Shown here: positions 1 to 4,905 of the stretch, in pieces | How positions within the stretch are numbered: the first letter of the stretch is position 1 | How the letters are laid out: the number at the start of each line of letters is the position of its first letter | Assembly: GCA_031285645.1 (NCBI GenBank) | Contig: JAITVU010000106.1 | Span: forward strand, 1 to 5,406 | DNA: 5,406 nucleotides | Direction: 5' to 3' | Source of the DNA: Oscillospiraceae bacterium | GTDB taxonomy: Bacteria; Bacillota; Clostridia; Oscillospirales; Ruminococcaceae | Position numbers and translations under genes: made by a program | Notes under the pieces: generated by a model | Told to the model about the DNA's origin: nothing | The model's database searches: none | The model's input: only the letters and a program-made list of their open reading frames with translations

Positions 1-1539
1 GACGCGGTTATGGAGGGTTTCCTCCAGGGCGAGCAGCCTTTGGCTTTCATCCTGCGTCAGCATTGTGACGGGAATTTTTGTCCACGCTGAAACAACGGCG
101 GCTATATCCTGTGCGGTGACATGTCCGCCCTGCTGCGTCTGCCATTTGGTTCGTTTCTCTTCCAGCTCCTGTGTGAGAGCGGCCTGACGATCCCGCAGCA
201 CGGCGGCCCTTTCGTAATCCTGCACCGCCGCGGCCTTGCTTTTTTCATCCCGCACAGCTTGGATTTCATCGTCCAAAGCGCGCAGATGAGGCGGCACGGT
301 CATGCCGCGCGTACGCACGCGCGACGCCGCTTCGTCCATCAGGTCAATGGCTTTGTCGGGCAGGTAGCGGTCCTGAATATACCGGGCCGAGAGTGTGACG
401 GCGGCGTCAATGGCCTCGTCCGTTATGGTGAGCTCGTGGAAGGATTCATAGCGTTCCCGGAGGCCCGTCAGGATTTTAACCGCGTCCTCGGGAGCGGGTT
501 CCTCCACGCTCACAGGCTGGAATCGGCGTTCGAGCGCCGCGTCCTTTTCAATATAGCGGCGGTATTCCTGCAATGTCGTCGCGCCGATCACCTGCAGTTC
601 GCCGCGGCCCCAAACCGGCTTCAGGATGTTGGCGGCATCCATGGCGCCGTCCGAACCGGCGCCCGCGCCGATGAGGGTATGGAGTTCATCCAGAAAGAGA
701 ATGACGTCTCCCGCCTCTTTAGCCTCGTCTATAAAAGCCTTGATGCGCTCCTCAAAGTCGCCGCGAAAACGTGTGCCGGACAACATGCCCGTTAAATCGA
801 GGGACAGAATGCGTTTGTTTGCGAGGTTCTTCGGCACCCTGTCGTCGGCGATGCGCTGCGCGAGGCCTTCGGCCACGGCTGTTTTACCCACGCCGGGCTC
901 GCCGACAAGGACAGGGTTGTTCTTGGTGCGGCGGGAGAGGATCTGAACGATGCGCTCCACCTCGGCTTCCCGGCCGATCATGGGGTCCAGTTTCCCGGCT
1001 TCGGCTTCAGCCGTGAGATCGCGGCTGAACTTTTCAAGGGTTTTGCCGGCCGGTTTCTTCCGCCTTGTTTTTTCGGGCAGCGGCGCGATTTGCTGTTCCG
1101 TTCGCAGGCTGCCTTCAAGCACGGCGGCCATATCATCGGGATCGACGTCCAGCGACAGGATCAGCTGGGCGGCGGCGCACTGTTTTTCGGTGAGAATGCC
1201 CCACAGCAGATGTTCCGGTTCTATTTCCCTGTATGACAGTTTCCGCGCCGTGTCTTCAGCGCGCTCAACAACGCGTTCCAGTTCGGCGGTAAAGTGGATG
1301 ATGCGCCCGCCGCCGGCCGACACCGCGTCGTGATCGTGCTGCTTTATGTACTCCTCTATAAAATCGGCTTCCAGCCCATATCCTTTGAGGATATGCGCGG
1401 CCTGGCCCTGTTCTTTGGCAATACCCCAGAGAAGATGCTCGCTGCCGATAAATCCATGCCCCATGCGGGCGGCAAACTGGAAAACGGCCTGAAACAGCTG
1501 TATGGAGCGTTTGCCATAGGCGTCCTGATTAAGATTCAT
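1..1539 (-). CDS. clpC: ClpC-type AAA+ unfoldase, N-terminal 513 residues (C-terminus beyond left edge)
   Basis: ATP-dependent unfoldase that feeds proteins into ClpP in the cytoplasm. The frame is open from an ATG at 1537-1539 to base 1. Two Clp_N repeats occupy about residues 1-145, with EHLLWGI in both (near 34 and 109). The first AAA+ domain has Walker A GEPGVGKT (213-220), pore loop GTRFRG (F258), Walker B VILFLDE (279-285) and arginine-finger context ALERRFQPV. The UVR-type middle region (VQDYERAAVLRD from 439) separates ClpC from ClpA and ClpB. The visible part ends at LEETLHNRV, just before the second AAA+ domain; full ClpC proteins are about 810 residues, so roughly 300 lie outside. 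Residues 309-311 are VWG where most ClpC proteins have a small-residue ALA in KPALARGEL. The start is fixed by AGGAGG nine bases upstream and overlaps the mcsA-like gene by 11 bases, implying co-translation. Confidence 0.96.
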   Translation of the reverse strand, partial: MNLNQDAYGKRSIQLFQAVFQFAARMGHGFIGSEHLLWGIAKEQGQAAHILKGYGLEADFIEEYIKQHDHDAVSAGGGRIIHFTAELERVVERAEDTARKLSYREIEPEHLLWGILTEKQCAAAQLILSLDVDPDDMAAVLEGSLRTEQQIAPLPEKTRRKKPAGKTLEKFSRDLTAEAEAGKLDPMIGREAEVERIVQILSRRTKNNPVLVGEPGVGKTAVAEGLAQRIADDRVPKNLANKRILSLDLTGMLSGTRFRGDFEERIKAFIDEAKEAGDVILFLDELHTLIGAGAGSDGAMDAANILKPVWGRGELQVIGATTLQEYRRYIEKDAALERRFQPVSVEEPAPEDAVKILTGLRERYESFHELTITDEAIDAAVTLSARYIQDRYLPDKAIDLMDEAASRVRTRGMTVPPHLRALDDEIQAVRDEKSKAAAVQDYERAAVLRDRQAALTQELEEKRTKWQTQQGGHVTAQDIAAVVSAWTKIPVTMLTQDESQRLLALEETLHNRV

Positions 1540-1897
1540 GTAAGTAGGCCTCCTGTTCTATTGAAGCGATGCTGTCGCGCAGCTTCGCCGCTTCCTCGTA
1601 TTTTTCCTGCATGGCCGCTTCTTTGAGCCGCGCGTGCAGGGCGACAAGGCGTAGGCGCCGCTTCATTTGTTCGCCGGCGTCCCTTGGAAAAGGGCTTTCG
1701 CCCAGCGCGCGGGGATTGGCCTTGTCGGGCCACCATCCGGTAAAGGCCCTGAATGTATCCCTCTGTCCCATAGCGCCGGCATACTGCCACATCTGTTCCA
1801 GACAATCCCGGCAGATATGCATTTGATACTGCGTCCCCATCCAGTTTACAATGAATGTATTGTCCGCTTCATTTTTATTACAGTTTTGGCACAGCAT
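1529..1897 (-). CDS. mcsA: Short McsA-like protein: single zinc finger plus UVR motif
   Basis: A 122-residue protein. The N-terminus has two CxxC pairs (C3/C6 and C29/C32), enough for one zinc ribbon. The C-terminus (about 90-118) is a UVR motif, with EKYEEAAKLRD as its core, predicted to form a helical hairpin. This two-part build is that of McsA, which in Bacillus activates the arginine kinase McsB and acts on ClpC. Bacillus McsA is about 185 residues with two zinc-binding pairs of CxxC motifs, so this version is shorter and has about half the zinc-binding part. It is preceded by AAAGGAG nine bases before the ATG, lies 94 bases after clpP and overlaps clpC by 11 bases. No mcsB or ctsR is adjacent. 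The adaptor or stabiliser role for ClpC is inferred from family and position; the short form may be a general UVR-motif adaptor rather than a true McsA. Confidence 0.82.
   Translation of the reverse strand: MLCQNCNKNEADNTFIVNWMGTQYQMHICRDCLEQMWQYAGAMGQRDTFRAFTGWWPDKANPRALGESPFPRDAGEQMKRRLRLVALHARLKEAAMQEKYEEAAKLRDSIASIEQEAYLHES
1549..1554 (-). promoter_or_regulatory. Ribosome binding site of clpC, inside the mcsA-like gene
   Basis: AGGAGG on the minus strand, nine bases before the clpC ATG. It lies within the last codons of the upstream mcsA-like gene, so clpC is probably translated from the same mRNA. It fixes the clpC start. Confidence 0.85.
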
Positions 1898-1925
1898 AGT
1901 GTGTCGCTCCTTTCCGGATCGGACT

Positions 1926-1976
1926 TGTGTATAGAGCAGGGAATGCTTTTAAAGCATCTATTCCACTTTATACACA
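1926..1976. repeat. 51-base nested imperfect palindrome between clpP and mcsA-like gene
   Basis: The outer arms TGTGTATA (1926-1933) and TATACACA (1969-1976) are an exact 8-base inverted pair. Inside are GGAAT (1940-1944) with ATTCC (1960-1964), and at the core ATGCTTT/AAAGCAT around base 1950. No T-run follows on either strand, so it does not look like an intrinsic terminator. It could be an operator for a stress regulator replacing CtsR, or an mRNA hairpin that processes or stabilises the clpP-mcsA-clpC message. The structure is directly visible; its function is inferred. Confidence 0.6.
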
Positions 1977-1991
1977 TGCCGCCTGTTTTGT

Positions 1992-2573
1992 TTATCGTTT
2001 AGTAAAAATATCGTCGATCAGGCCGTACGCTTTTGCCTCTTCGGCGCTCATAAAGTAATCGCGCTCGCAGTCGCGTTCCACCTTTTCGAGCGGCTGCCCG
2101 GAGTTCTCCGCCAGAATCCGGTTCAGCTTGGCCTTTGTTTTCAGCATGTGCTCAGCCTGGATTTGAATGTCGGTCGCCTGTCCCCGGCTTCCGCCCGAGG
2201 GTTGGTGGATCATGATTTCGGCGTTGGGCAAGGCGATACGCTTGCCTTTCGCGCCGCTTGAGAGCAGGAAAGCGCCCATCGAGGCCGCCATGCCGATACA
2301 GATGGTCGCGACATCCGGTTTGACATACTGCATGGTGTCATAAATCGCCATTCCGGCCGTCACGGAGCCGCCGGGGCTGTTGATGTAAAACTGAATGTCT
2401 TTATCGGGATCCTGGGCTTCGAGAAAGAGAAACTGCGCCACAATCAGGCTGGCGGTTGTATCGTTAACTTCTTCGGAGAGGAGGACGATACGGTCGTTGA
2501 GGAGACGCGAAAAAATATCGTAGGACCGCTCGCCGCGGCTGGTTTGTTCGACAACATAGGGAACGAGGCTCAT
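1992..2573 (-). CDS. clpP: ClpP, ATP-dependent Clp protease proteolytic subunit
   Basis: Serine peptidase (family S14) that assembles into a 14-mer chamber and degrades proteins handed over by ClpC or ClpX in the cytoplasm. The 193-residue length is normal. The catalytic triad is complete: S98 in GMAASMG, H123 in IMIHQPSGG and D172 in CERDYF. The N-terminal [21 protein letters not shown] is the usual ClpP axial-loop and hydrophobic-patch region, and there is no long propeptide. The start is the ATG at 2571-2573 with AAGGTGG seven bases before it. The gene follows a MarR regulator by 111 bases and precedes an mcsA-like gene and clpC on the same strand, so protease, adaptor and unfoldase are together. 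In many Firmicutes clpP instead stands alone or beside clpX or tig. No CtsR heptad repeat (GGTCAAA type) is visible upstream. Confidence 0.97.
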   Translation of the reverse strand: MSLVPYVVEQTSRGERSYDIFSRLLNDRIVLLSEEVNDTTASLIVAQFLFLEAQDPDKDIQFYINSPGGSVTAGMAIYDTMQYVKPDVATICIGMAASMGAFLLSSGAKGKRIALPNAEIMIHQPSGGSRGQATDIQIQAEHMLKTKAKLNRILAENSGQPLEKVERDCERDYFMSAEEAKAYGLIDDIFTKR

Positions 2574-2684
2574 AAAATGACCACCTTTTCAGTTTGAATT
2601 TAAAATGGATTTGATAACTGTTAATTGTATAAACATTAAGTATATGCGACGGATTCAAGGGGGGTTCTCACGGCCGCGCCGCTG
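2574..2684 (-). promoter_or_regulatory. AT-rich leader of clpP with a weak dyad
   Basis: The spacer between the MarR gene and clpP. The minus strand has TTGAAT (2654-2659 area) and a TATACAAT box further down, but they are about 20 bases apart, so no convincing sigma-A promoter can be named. At 2621-2639 there is a weak 19-base dyad with outer arms TTAAT/ATTAA. Its outline resembles the stretch around the putative MarR operator at 3166-3184, but the sequence is so AT-rich that chance is a real explanation. No CtsR or CIRCE element was found. Confidence 0.3.
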
Positions 2685-2696
2685 TCAGCGGGCGCG
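2675..2696. repeat. GC-rich hairpin across the MarR stop codon
   Basis: CGCGCC (2675-2680) is complementary to GGCGCG (2691-2696). The register shifted by one base gives CCGCTG/CAGCGG around base 2685, covering the TGA stop. No T-run follows on the minus strand, so termination is not assured and read-through into clpP is possible. It may also only reflect high GC at the gene end. Confidence 0.4.
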
Positions 2697-3131
2697 CGCG
2701 TTATCTTCGAGGATATCCATGAGGCGTCCCATTAATTCGACGAGTGTCCGTGTGTTTTCATCGCCGAATTGCTGAAGCGTCACATTGAGGGTTTGGTCGA
2801 AGGATTGCTGGGCATCCCTTAAAACAACTCTGCCGGAAGGCGTTATTGTGACCGTTATCTTTCGGCGGTCGTCCGGATCAATGCGCCGGATGATATAGCC
2901 TTTGCGTTCCAGCCCGTTCAGTGTCTGGGACACCGCCGGTTTTGAGATGTGAAGGGCCTGTTGGATTTCGGATACGCAGACCCCTTTTTCATTCCAGACG
3001 CATCCGGCCGACGCCCGCCCCATAACAGCCAATTCGCTCGCCTGCAGGCAAACAGTTGAAGGAGGGCAGAGATCCATTTTTTTGAAACGCATGATAACGC
3101 CAATAAATTGCTCCCTCAACGGCGTATCCAT
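2685..3131 (-). CDS. MarR-family winged-helix transcriptional regulator
   Basis: A 148-residue DNA-binding repressor or activator, probably a dimer. The winged helix runs from about 51 to 105: VCVSEIQQALHISKPAVSQ is the helix-turn-helix, LNGLERKGYIIRR follows the recognition helix, and DPDDRRKITVTIT is the typical MarR wing with paired arginines. Flanking helices form the dimer interface. The chosen start is the ATG at 3129-3131. The same frame stays open to 3248, but the promoter lies inside that extension, which would be untranslated and is AT-rich. An in-frame GTG three codons upstream (3138-3140) is an alternative, because the purine-rich AAGGG is 13 bases from the ATG and only four from the GTG. 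Four cysteines (22, 28, 44, 52) crowd the N-terminal half, suggesting thiol or metal sensing. Its targets are unknown; neighbours are clpP downstream and a metal transporter operon upstream. A palindrome at its own start site suggests autoregulation. Confidence 0.9.
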   Translation of the reverse strand: MDTPLREQFIGVIMRFKKMDLCPPSTVCLQASELAVMGRASAGCVWNEKGVCVSEIQQALHISKPAVSQTLNGLERKGYIIRRIDPDDRRKITVTITPSGRVVLRDAQQSFDQTLNVTLQQFGDENTRTLVELMGRLMDILEDNARAR

Positions 3132-3167
3132 CCAAGTCACACATCCCTTCTTAATAATTAAATACTT

Positions 3168-3180
3168 AACTATTATAGTT
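3168..3180. promoter_or_regulatory. Candidate MarR operator at its own transcription start
   Basis: AACTAT-T-ATAGTT is an exact 6-base inverted repeat around one central base. It sits just downstream of the -10 box, at the expected transcription start. MarR proteins commonly bind short AT-rich palindromes overlapping their own promoter, so autorepression is the natural reading. Sequence and position are seen; binding is inferred. Confidence 0.55.
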
Positions 3181-3186
3181 TTAATT

Positions 3187-3215
3187 ATATTACAATGAAA
3201 TAATTCGTTTGTCAA
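3187..3215 (-). promoter_or_regulatory. Sigma-A promoter of the MarR gene
   Basis: On the minus strand the -35 box TTGACA (3210-3215) is perfect. A 17-base spacer separates it from the -10 box TAATAT (3187-3192), a close match to TATAAT. Transcription would begin near 3180, leaving a leader of about 50 bases before the ATG at 3131. The promoter therefore rules out the longer open frame starting at 3248. Confidence 0.85.
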
Positions 3216-3337
3216 GATAAAAAATAAATGTTTTTTGTTGTGTAACAATTTGTTCTTATACTGACGGGCTTGTAAAGATACTATAGCGCCGGGGGAAACA
3301 ACCGGAATTTACAAGGTCTTCAACCGCGGCGCATTAG

Positions 3338-3379
3338 GCAATTCCCAGAAAAAACCTTCCGGTTATTTTCTGGAATTGC
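3338..3379. repeat. Long hairpin in the spacer upstream of the MarR promoter
   Basis: GCAATTCC (3338-3345) pairs with GGAATTGC (3372-3379). The stem continues through AGAAAA/TTTTCT and AACC/GGTT, with one unpaired base on each side, to a TTCC loop at 3357-3360. That gives 18 base pairs with only two bulges, far more than expected by chance. No T-run follows on either strand, so it is not a standard terminator. It could be the main stem of a small RNA or the remnant of a small repeat element. Confidence 0.65.
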
Positions 3380-3410
3380 TGTAAACAGGTTCTAAGAATG
3401 CCCGACAATG

Positions 3411-3455
3411 AAAAGGAAAGCGCCTGCCGCGATCGCGGCAGGCGCTTCCTTTTTC
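3411..3455 (-). terminator. Strong intrinsic terminator, probably bidirectional
   Basis: The 12-base perfect stem AGCGCCTGCCGC (3419-3430) / GCGGCAGGCGCT (3435-3446) closes on a GATC loop. On the minus strand it is followed by TTTCCTTTTC and lies 26 bases past the lipoprotein stop, so it ends the metal transporter operon. On the plus strand it is followed by TCCTTTTTC, so it can also stop transcription in that direction and would serve a plus-strand RNA from the neighbouring spacer. Confidence 0.9.
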
Positions 3456-3481
3456 AGCGGCTATAACCATTAAATAAAGCA

Positions 3482-4078
3482 TCAGGTGCTGACATATTCC
3501 GCGCCCCGTTCCTCGAGCACGGTCAAAGACGTGAGGTTGAGGCGCAGAAAAGGCCATCCGTTCTCCTCATACTCCTCCAATATGCCGACGGCTTCGCACC
3601 AGTCGTCCTCTTTTGGCCAGTCGCCCTCCCAGGCGACCTCGAAACCGGCCTCCCCGTCGTAGCCGCAGCATCCCGGGCCATAACGGATAACATAGTAAAA
3701 AGTGCGCCCCATATCCGCCCAGTAATCGGTTTTAAAAATGCCCTCGTACTGAATGGTTTTGCCCATGTAATCCCCGGCGTTGATGTAAATATCGTTTGTC
3801 TGGGCGATAAAGAGGCGCTCGTTAATACTGACGACATCGCCAGAGGGCGGCGTGATGACCTGATCGTGCGGTAAAACGCCGCCTGTCCCGCCCTCGCCGG
3901 ATTGATCGGAAACGGATTCAAGGTCGTCAGGAAGGTAGGCGTCAAGCTCAGCAAGGGCTGTAGCGGCGCTTGCTGTTTCGTCCGGGGGCGGGGCGGACGC
4001 TAAAGGCGCGTTGTTATCCCCGGCGCAGCCTGTCAGCATCAGCGCCGCCAGAATTAAGGTTATGAATAGTGTTTTCAT
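3482..4078 (-). CDS. Lipoprotein coupled to metal ABC permease; C-terminus resembles DUF1980-type domain
   Basis: A 198-residue exported lipoprotein. The signal peptide is short (MKTL, then a hydrophobic stretch) and ends in the lipobox LTGC with C18 as the lipidation site. A low-complexity linker rich in A, P, D, E and G follows (about 19-80). The folded part, about 95-195, contains a VSINERLF lead-in, GKTIQYEGIFKTDYW, GPGCCGYDGEAGFEV (C137, C138), a further cysteine at 161 and a closing strand-rich segment. This layout recalls the C-terminal domain of the TIGR03943/DUF1980 proteins found beside metal-homeostasis genes, with a CC motif and a domain that reads like an OB fold; I recognise this from pattern only. 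The ATG overlaps the permease stop as ATGA, so translation is coupled. A surface role in metal capture or handling next to the transporter is inferred. The terminator follows the stop closely. Confidence 0.85.
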   Translation of the reverse strand: MKTLFITLILAALMLTGCAGDNNAPLASAPPPDETASAATALAELDAYLPDDLESVSDQSGEGGTGGVLPHDQVITPPSGDVVSINERLFIAQTNDIYINAGDYMGKTIQYEGIFKTDYWADMGRTFYYVIRYGPGCCGYDGEAGFEVAWEGDWPKEDDWCEAVGILEEYEENGWPFLRLNLTSLTVLEERGAEYVST

Positions 4079-4905
4079 GCTTTGTTGAACGCTCCCTTCA
4101 AAAAGCTGTATAGGCTGAATAAAATAAAGGCCGCGATATTAACAGCCACGACGCTCGCGCCCGTGGGCAGGGAATACCAATACGACAAAACAACGCCGAT
4201 AAAAAAACAGCTTAAGGACACGATGACAGAGCAGACAATGACAGTTTTAAAGCGTTTGCAGACCCGCATCGACGTCAGCGCCGGGAAAATAATGAGGGCG
4301 GATATGAGCATGGCGCCCATCATGCGCATGCCAAGGACGATGGTAATCGCCGTGAGAACGGCGAGCAGCATATTGTAAACGCCTGCTTTGGTCCCCACGG
4401 CCCGCGCGAACGTTTCGTCAAAGGTGACGGCGAATATTTTGTTGTAGAAGAGAACGAAAAGAATGATGACCACAGCGGATAAAATGACGCTGAGCCAGAC
4501 ATCCGCGCGGCTCATAGCCAGGATGCTGCCGAACAGGTAATTGCAGATATCCGTATTCATGCCGGTTGTGACTGAAATGACGATGACGCCGGTGGCCAGG
4601 GAGCCCGTCGATATCAGGGCGATGGCAGCGTCCCCCTTGATCTTGCTGTTTTCGCTGATGCGCAGCAGCAGGACCGCCGCAACGACGACGATGGGGATGG
4701 AGACGGCAAGGGGCGATACGTTCATCACAGTTGCAATGGCGAGCGCGCCGAAGCCGACATGAGAGAGCCCGTCCCCGATCATGGAATAGCGCTTCAGCAC
4801 AAGGCTGACGCCGAGAAGCGAGGCGCACAGGGATACGAGCAGGCCGACGACGACAGTGCGCACCAAAAAGGTGTAGGAAAACATTTCGGCGAGGATGTCA
4901 AGCAT
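4075..4905 (-). CDS. znuB: ABC-3 family metal (zinc/manganese) transporter permease
   Basis: Membrane subunit of a metal-uptake ABC transporter, 276 residues from the chosen start. About nine hydrophobic helices are visible, from VVVGLLVSLCASLLGVSLVL near the N-terminus to VVAVNIAAFILFSLYSF near the end. Family hallmarks are GDGLSHVGFG in the second helix (H49), FGSILAMSRADVW in the middle and GMRMMGAMLISALIIFPALTSM in the helix pair that contacts the ATPase. A GTG three codons upstream (4912-4914) also opens the frame, but GGGGGG at 4914-4919 is spaced eight bases from the ATG at 4903-4905 and overlaps the GTG, so the ATG is preferred. It overlaps the ATPase gene by eight bases and the lipoprotein by four. 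Zinc is favoured by the neighbouring cysteine lipoprotein, but manganese or iron cannot be excluded. Confidence 0.93.
   Translation of the reverse strand: MLDILAEMFSYTFLVRTVVVGLLVSLCASLLGVSLVLKRYSMIGDGLSHVGFGALAIATVMNVSPLAVSIPIVVVAAVLLLRISENSKIKGDAAIALISTGSLATGVIVISVTTGMNTDICNYLFGSILAMSRADVWLSVILSAVVIILFVLFYNKIFAVTFDETFARAVGTKAGVYNMLLAVLTAITIVLGMRMMGAMLISALIIFPALTSMRVCKRFKTVIVCSVIVSLSCFFIGVVLSYWYSLPTGASVVAVNIAAFILFSLYSFLKGAFNKA

Larger units (their letters stand above)
3269..3455 (+). ncRNA. Possible structured small RNA on the plus strand (speculative)
   Basis: A gene-free stretch of about 190 bases. A plus-strand TATACT (3257-3262) is a good -10 box, but the best -35 at 16 bases, TTGTTG, is poor. 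A transcript from about 3269 would hold CTTGTAAA (3269-3276) paired with TTTACAAG (3308-3315), then the long hairpin at 3338-3379, and would end at the terminator 3411-3455, which has five T's on this strand. GCGCCG (3286-3291) and CGGCGC (3327-3332) can also pair. I recognise no known riboswitch, 6S, tmRNA, RNase P or SRP signature. The pairing is visible; transcription is a guess. Confidence 0.25.

Noticed and set aside
121..1626. Several plus-strand open frames opposite clpC (up to 224 residues)
   Set aside because: They are antisense shadows of the GC-rich clpC frame. Their translations are low-complexity and match nothing, while the minus strand gives a full AAA+ domain.
1898..2684. CtsR (GGTCAAA direct repeat) or CIRCE (TTAGCACTC-N9-GAGTGCTAA) heat-shock operators near clpP and mcsA
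   Set aside because: Looked for in both spacers on both strands; no acceptable match is present.
2675..2696. Intrinsic terminator after the MarR gene
   Set aside because: The stem is GC-rich, but the minus strand continues with GGCCGTGAGAACCCC and has no T-run.
2685..3131. Assignment of the MarR regulator as AdcR, the zinc repressor of adc operons
   Set aside because: It lacks AdcR's histidine-rich segment, is separated from the transporter operon by a strong terminator and lies downstream of it. Only the general MarR family is supported.
3132..3248. 39-residue N-terminal extension of the MarR gene in the same open frame
   Set aside because: A perfect TTGACA and a TAATAT box with 17-base spacing lie inside it, so it is promoter DNA. 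The translated extension is an AT-driven string unlike MarR proteins.
3269..3455. 6S RNA, SRP RNA, tmRNA or a known riboswitch in the structured spacer
   Set aside because: The length is near that of 6S RNA, but no long closing stem with a central bubble can be drawn, and none of the conserved signatures of the other families is present.
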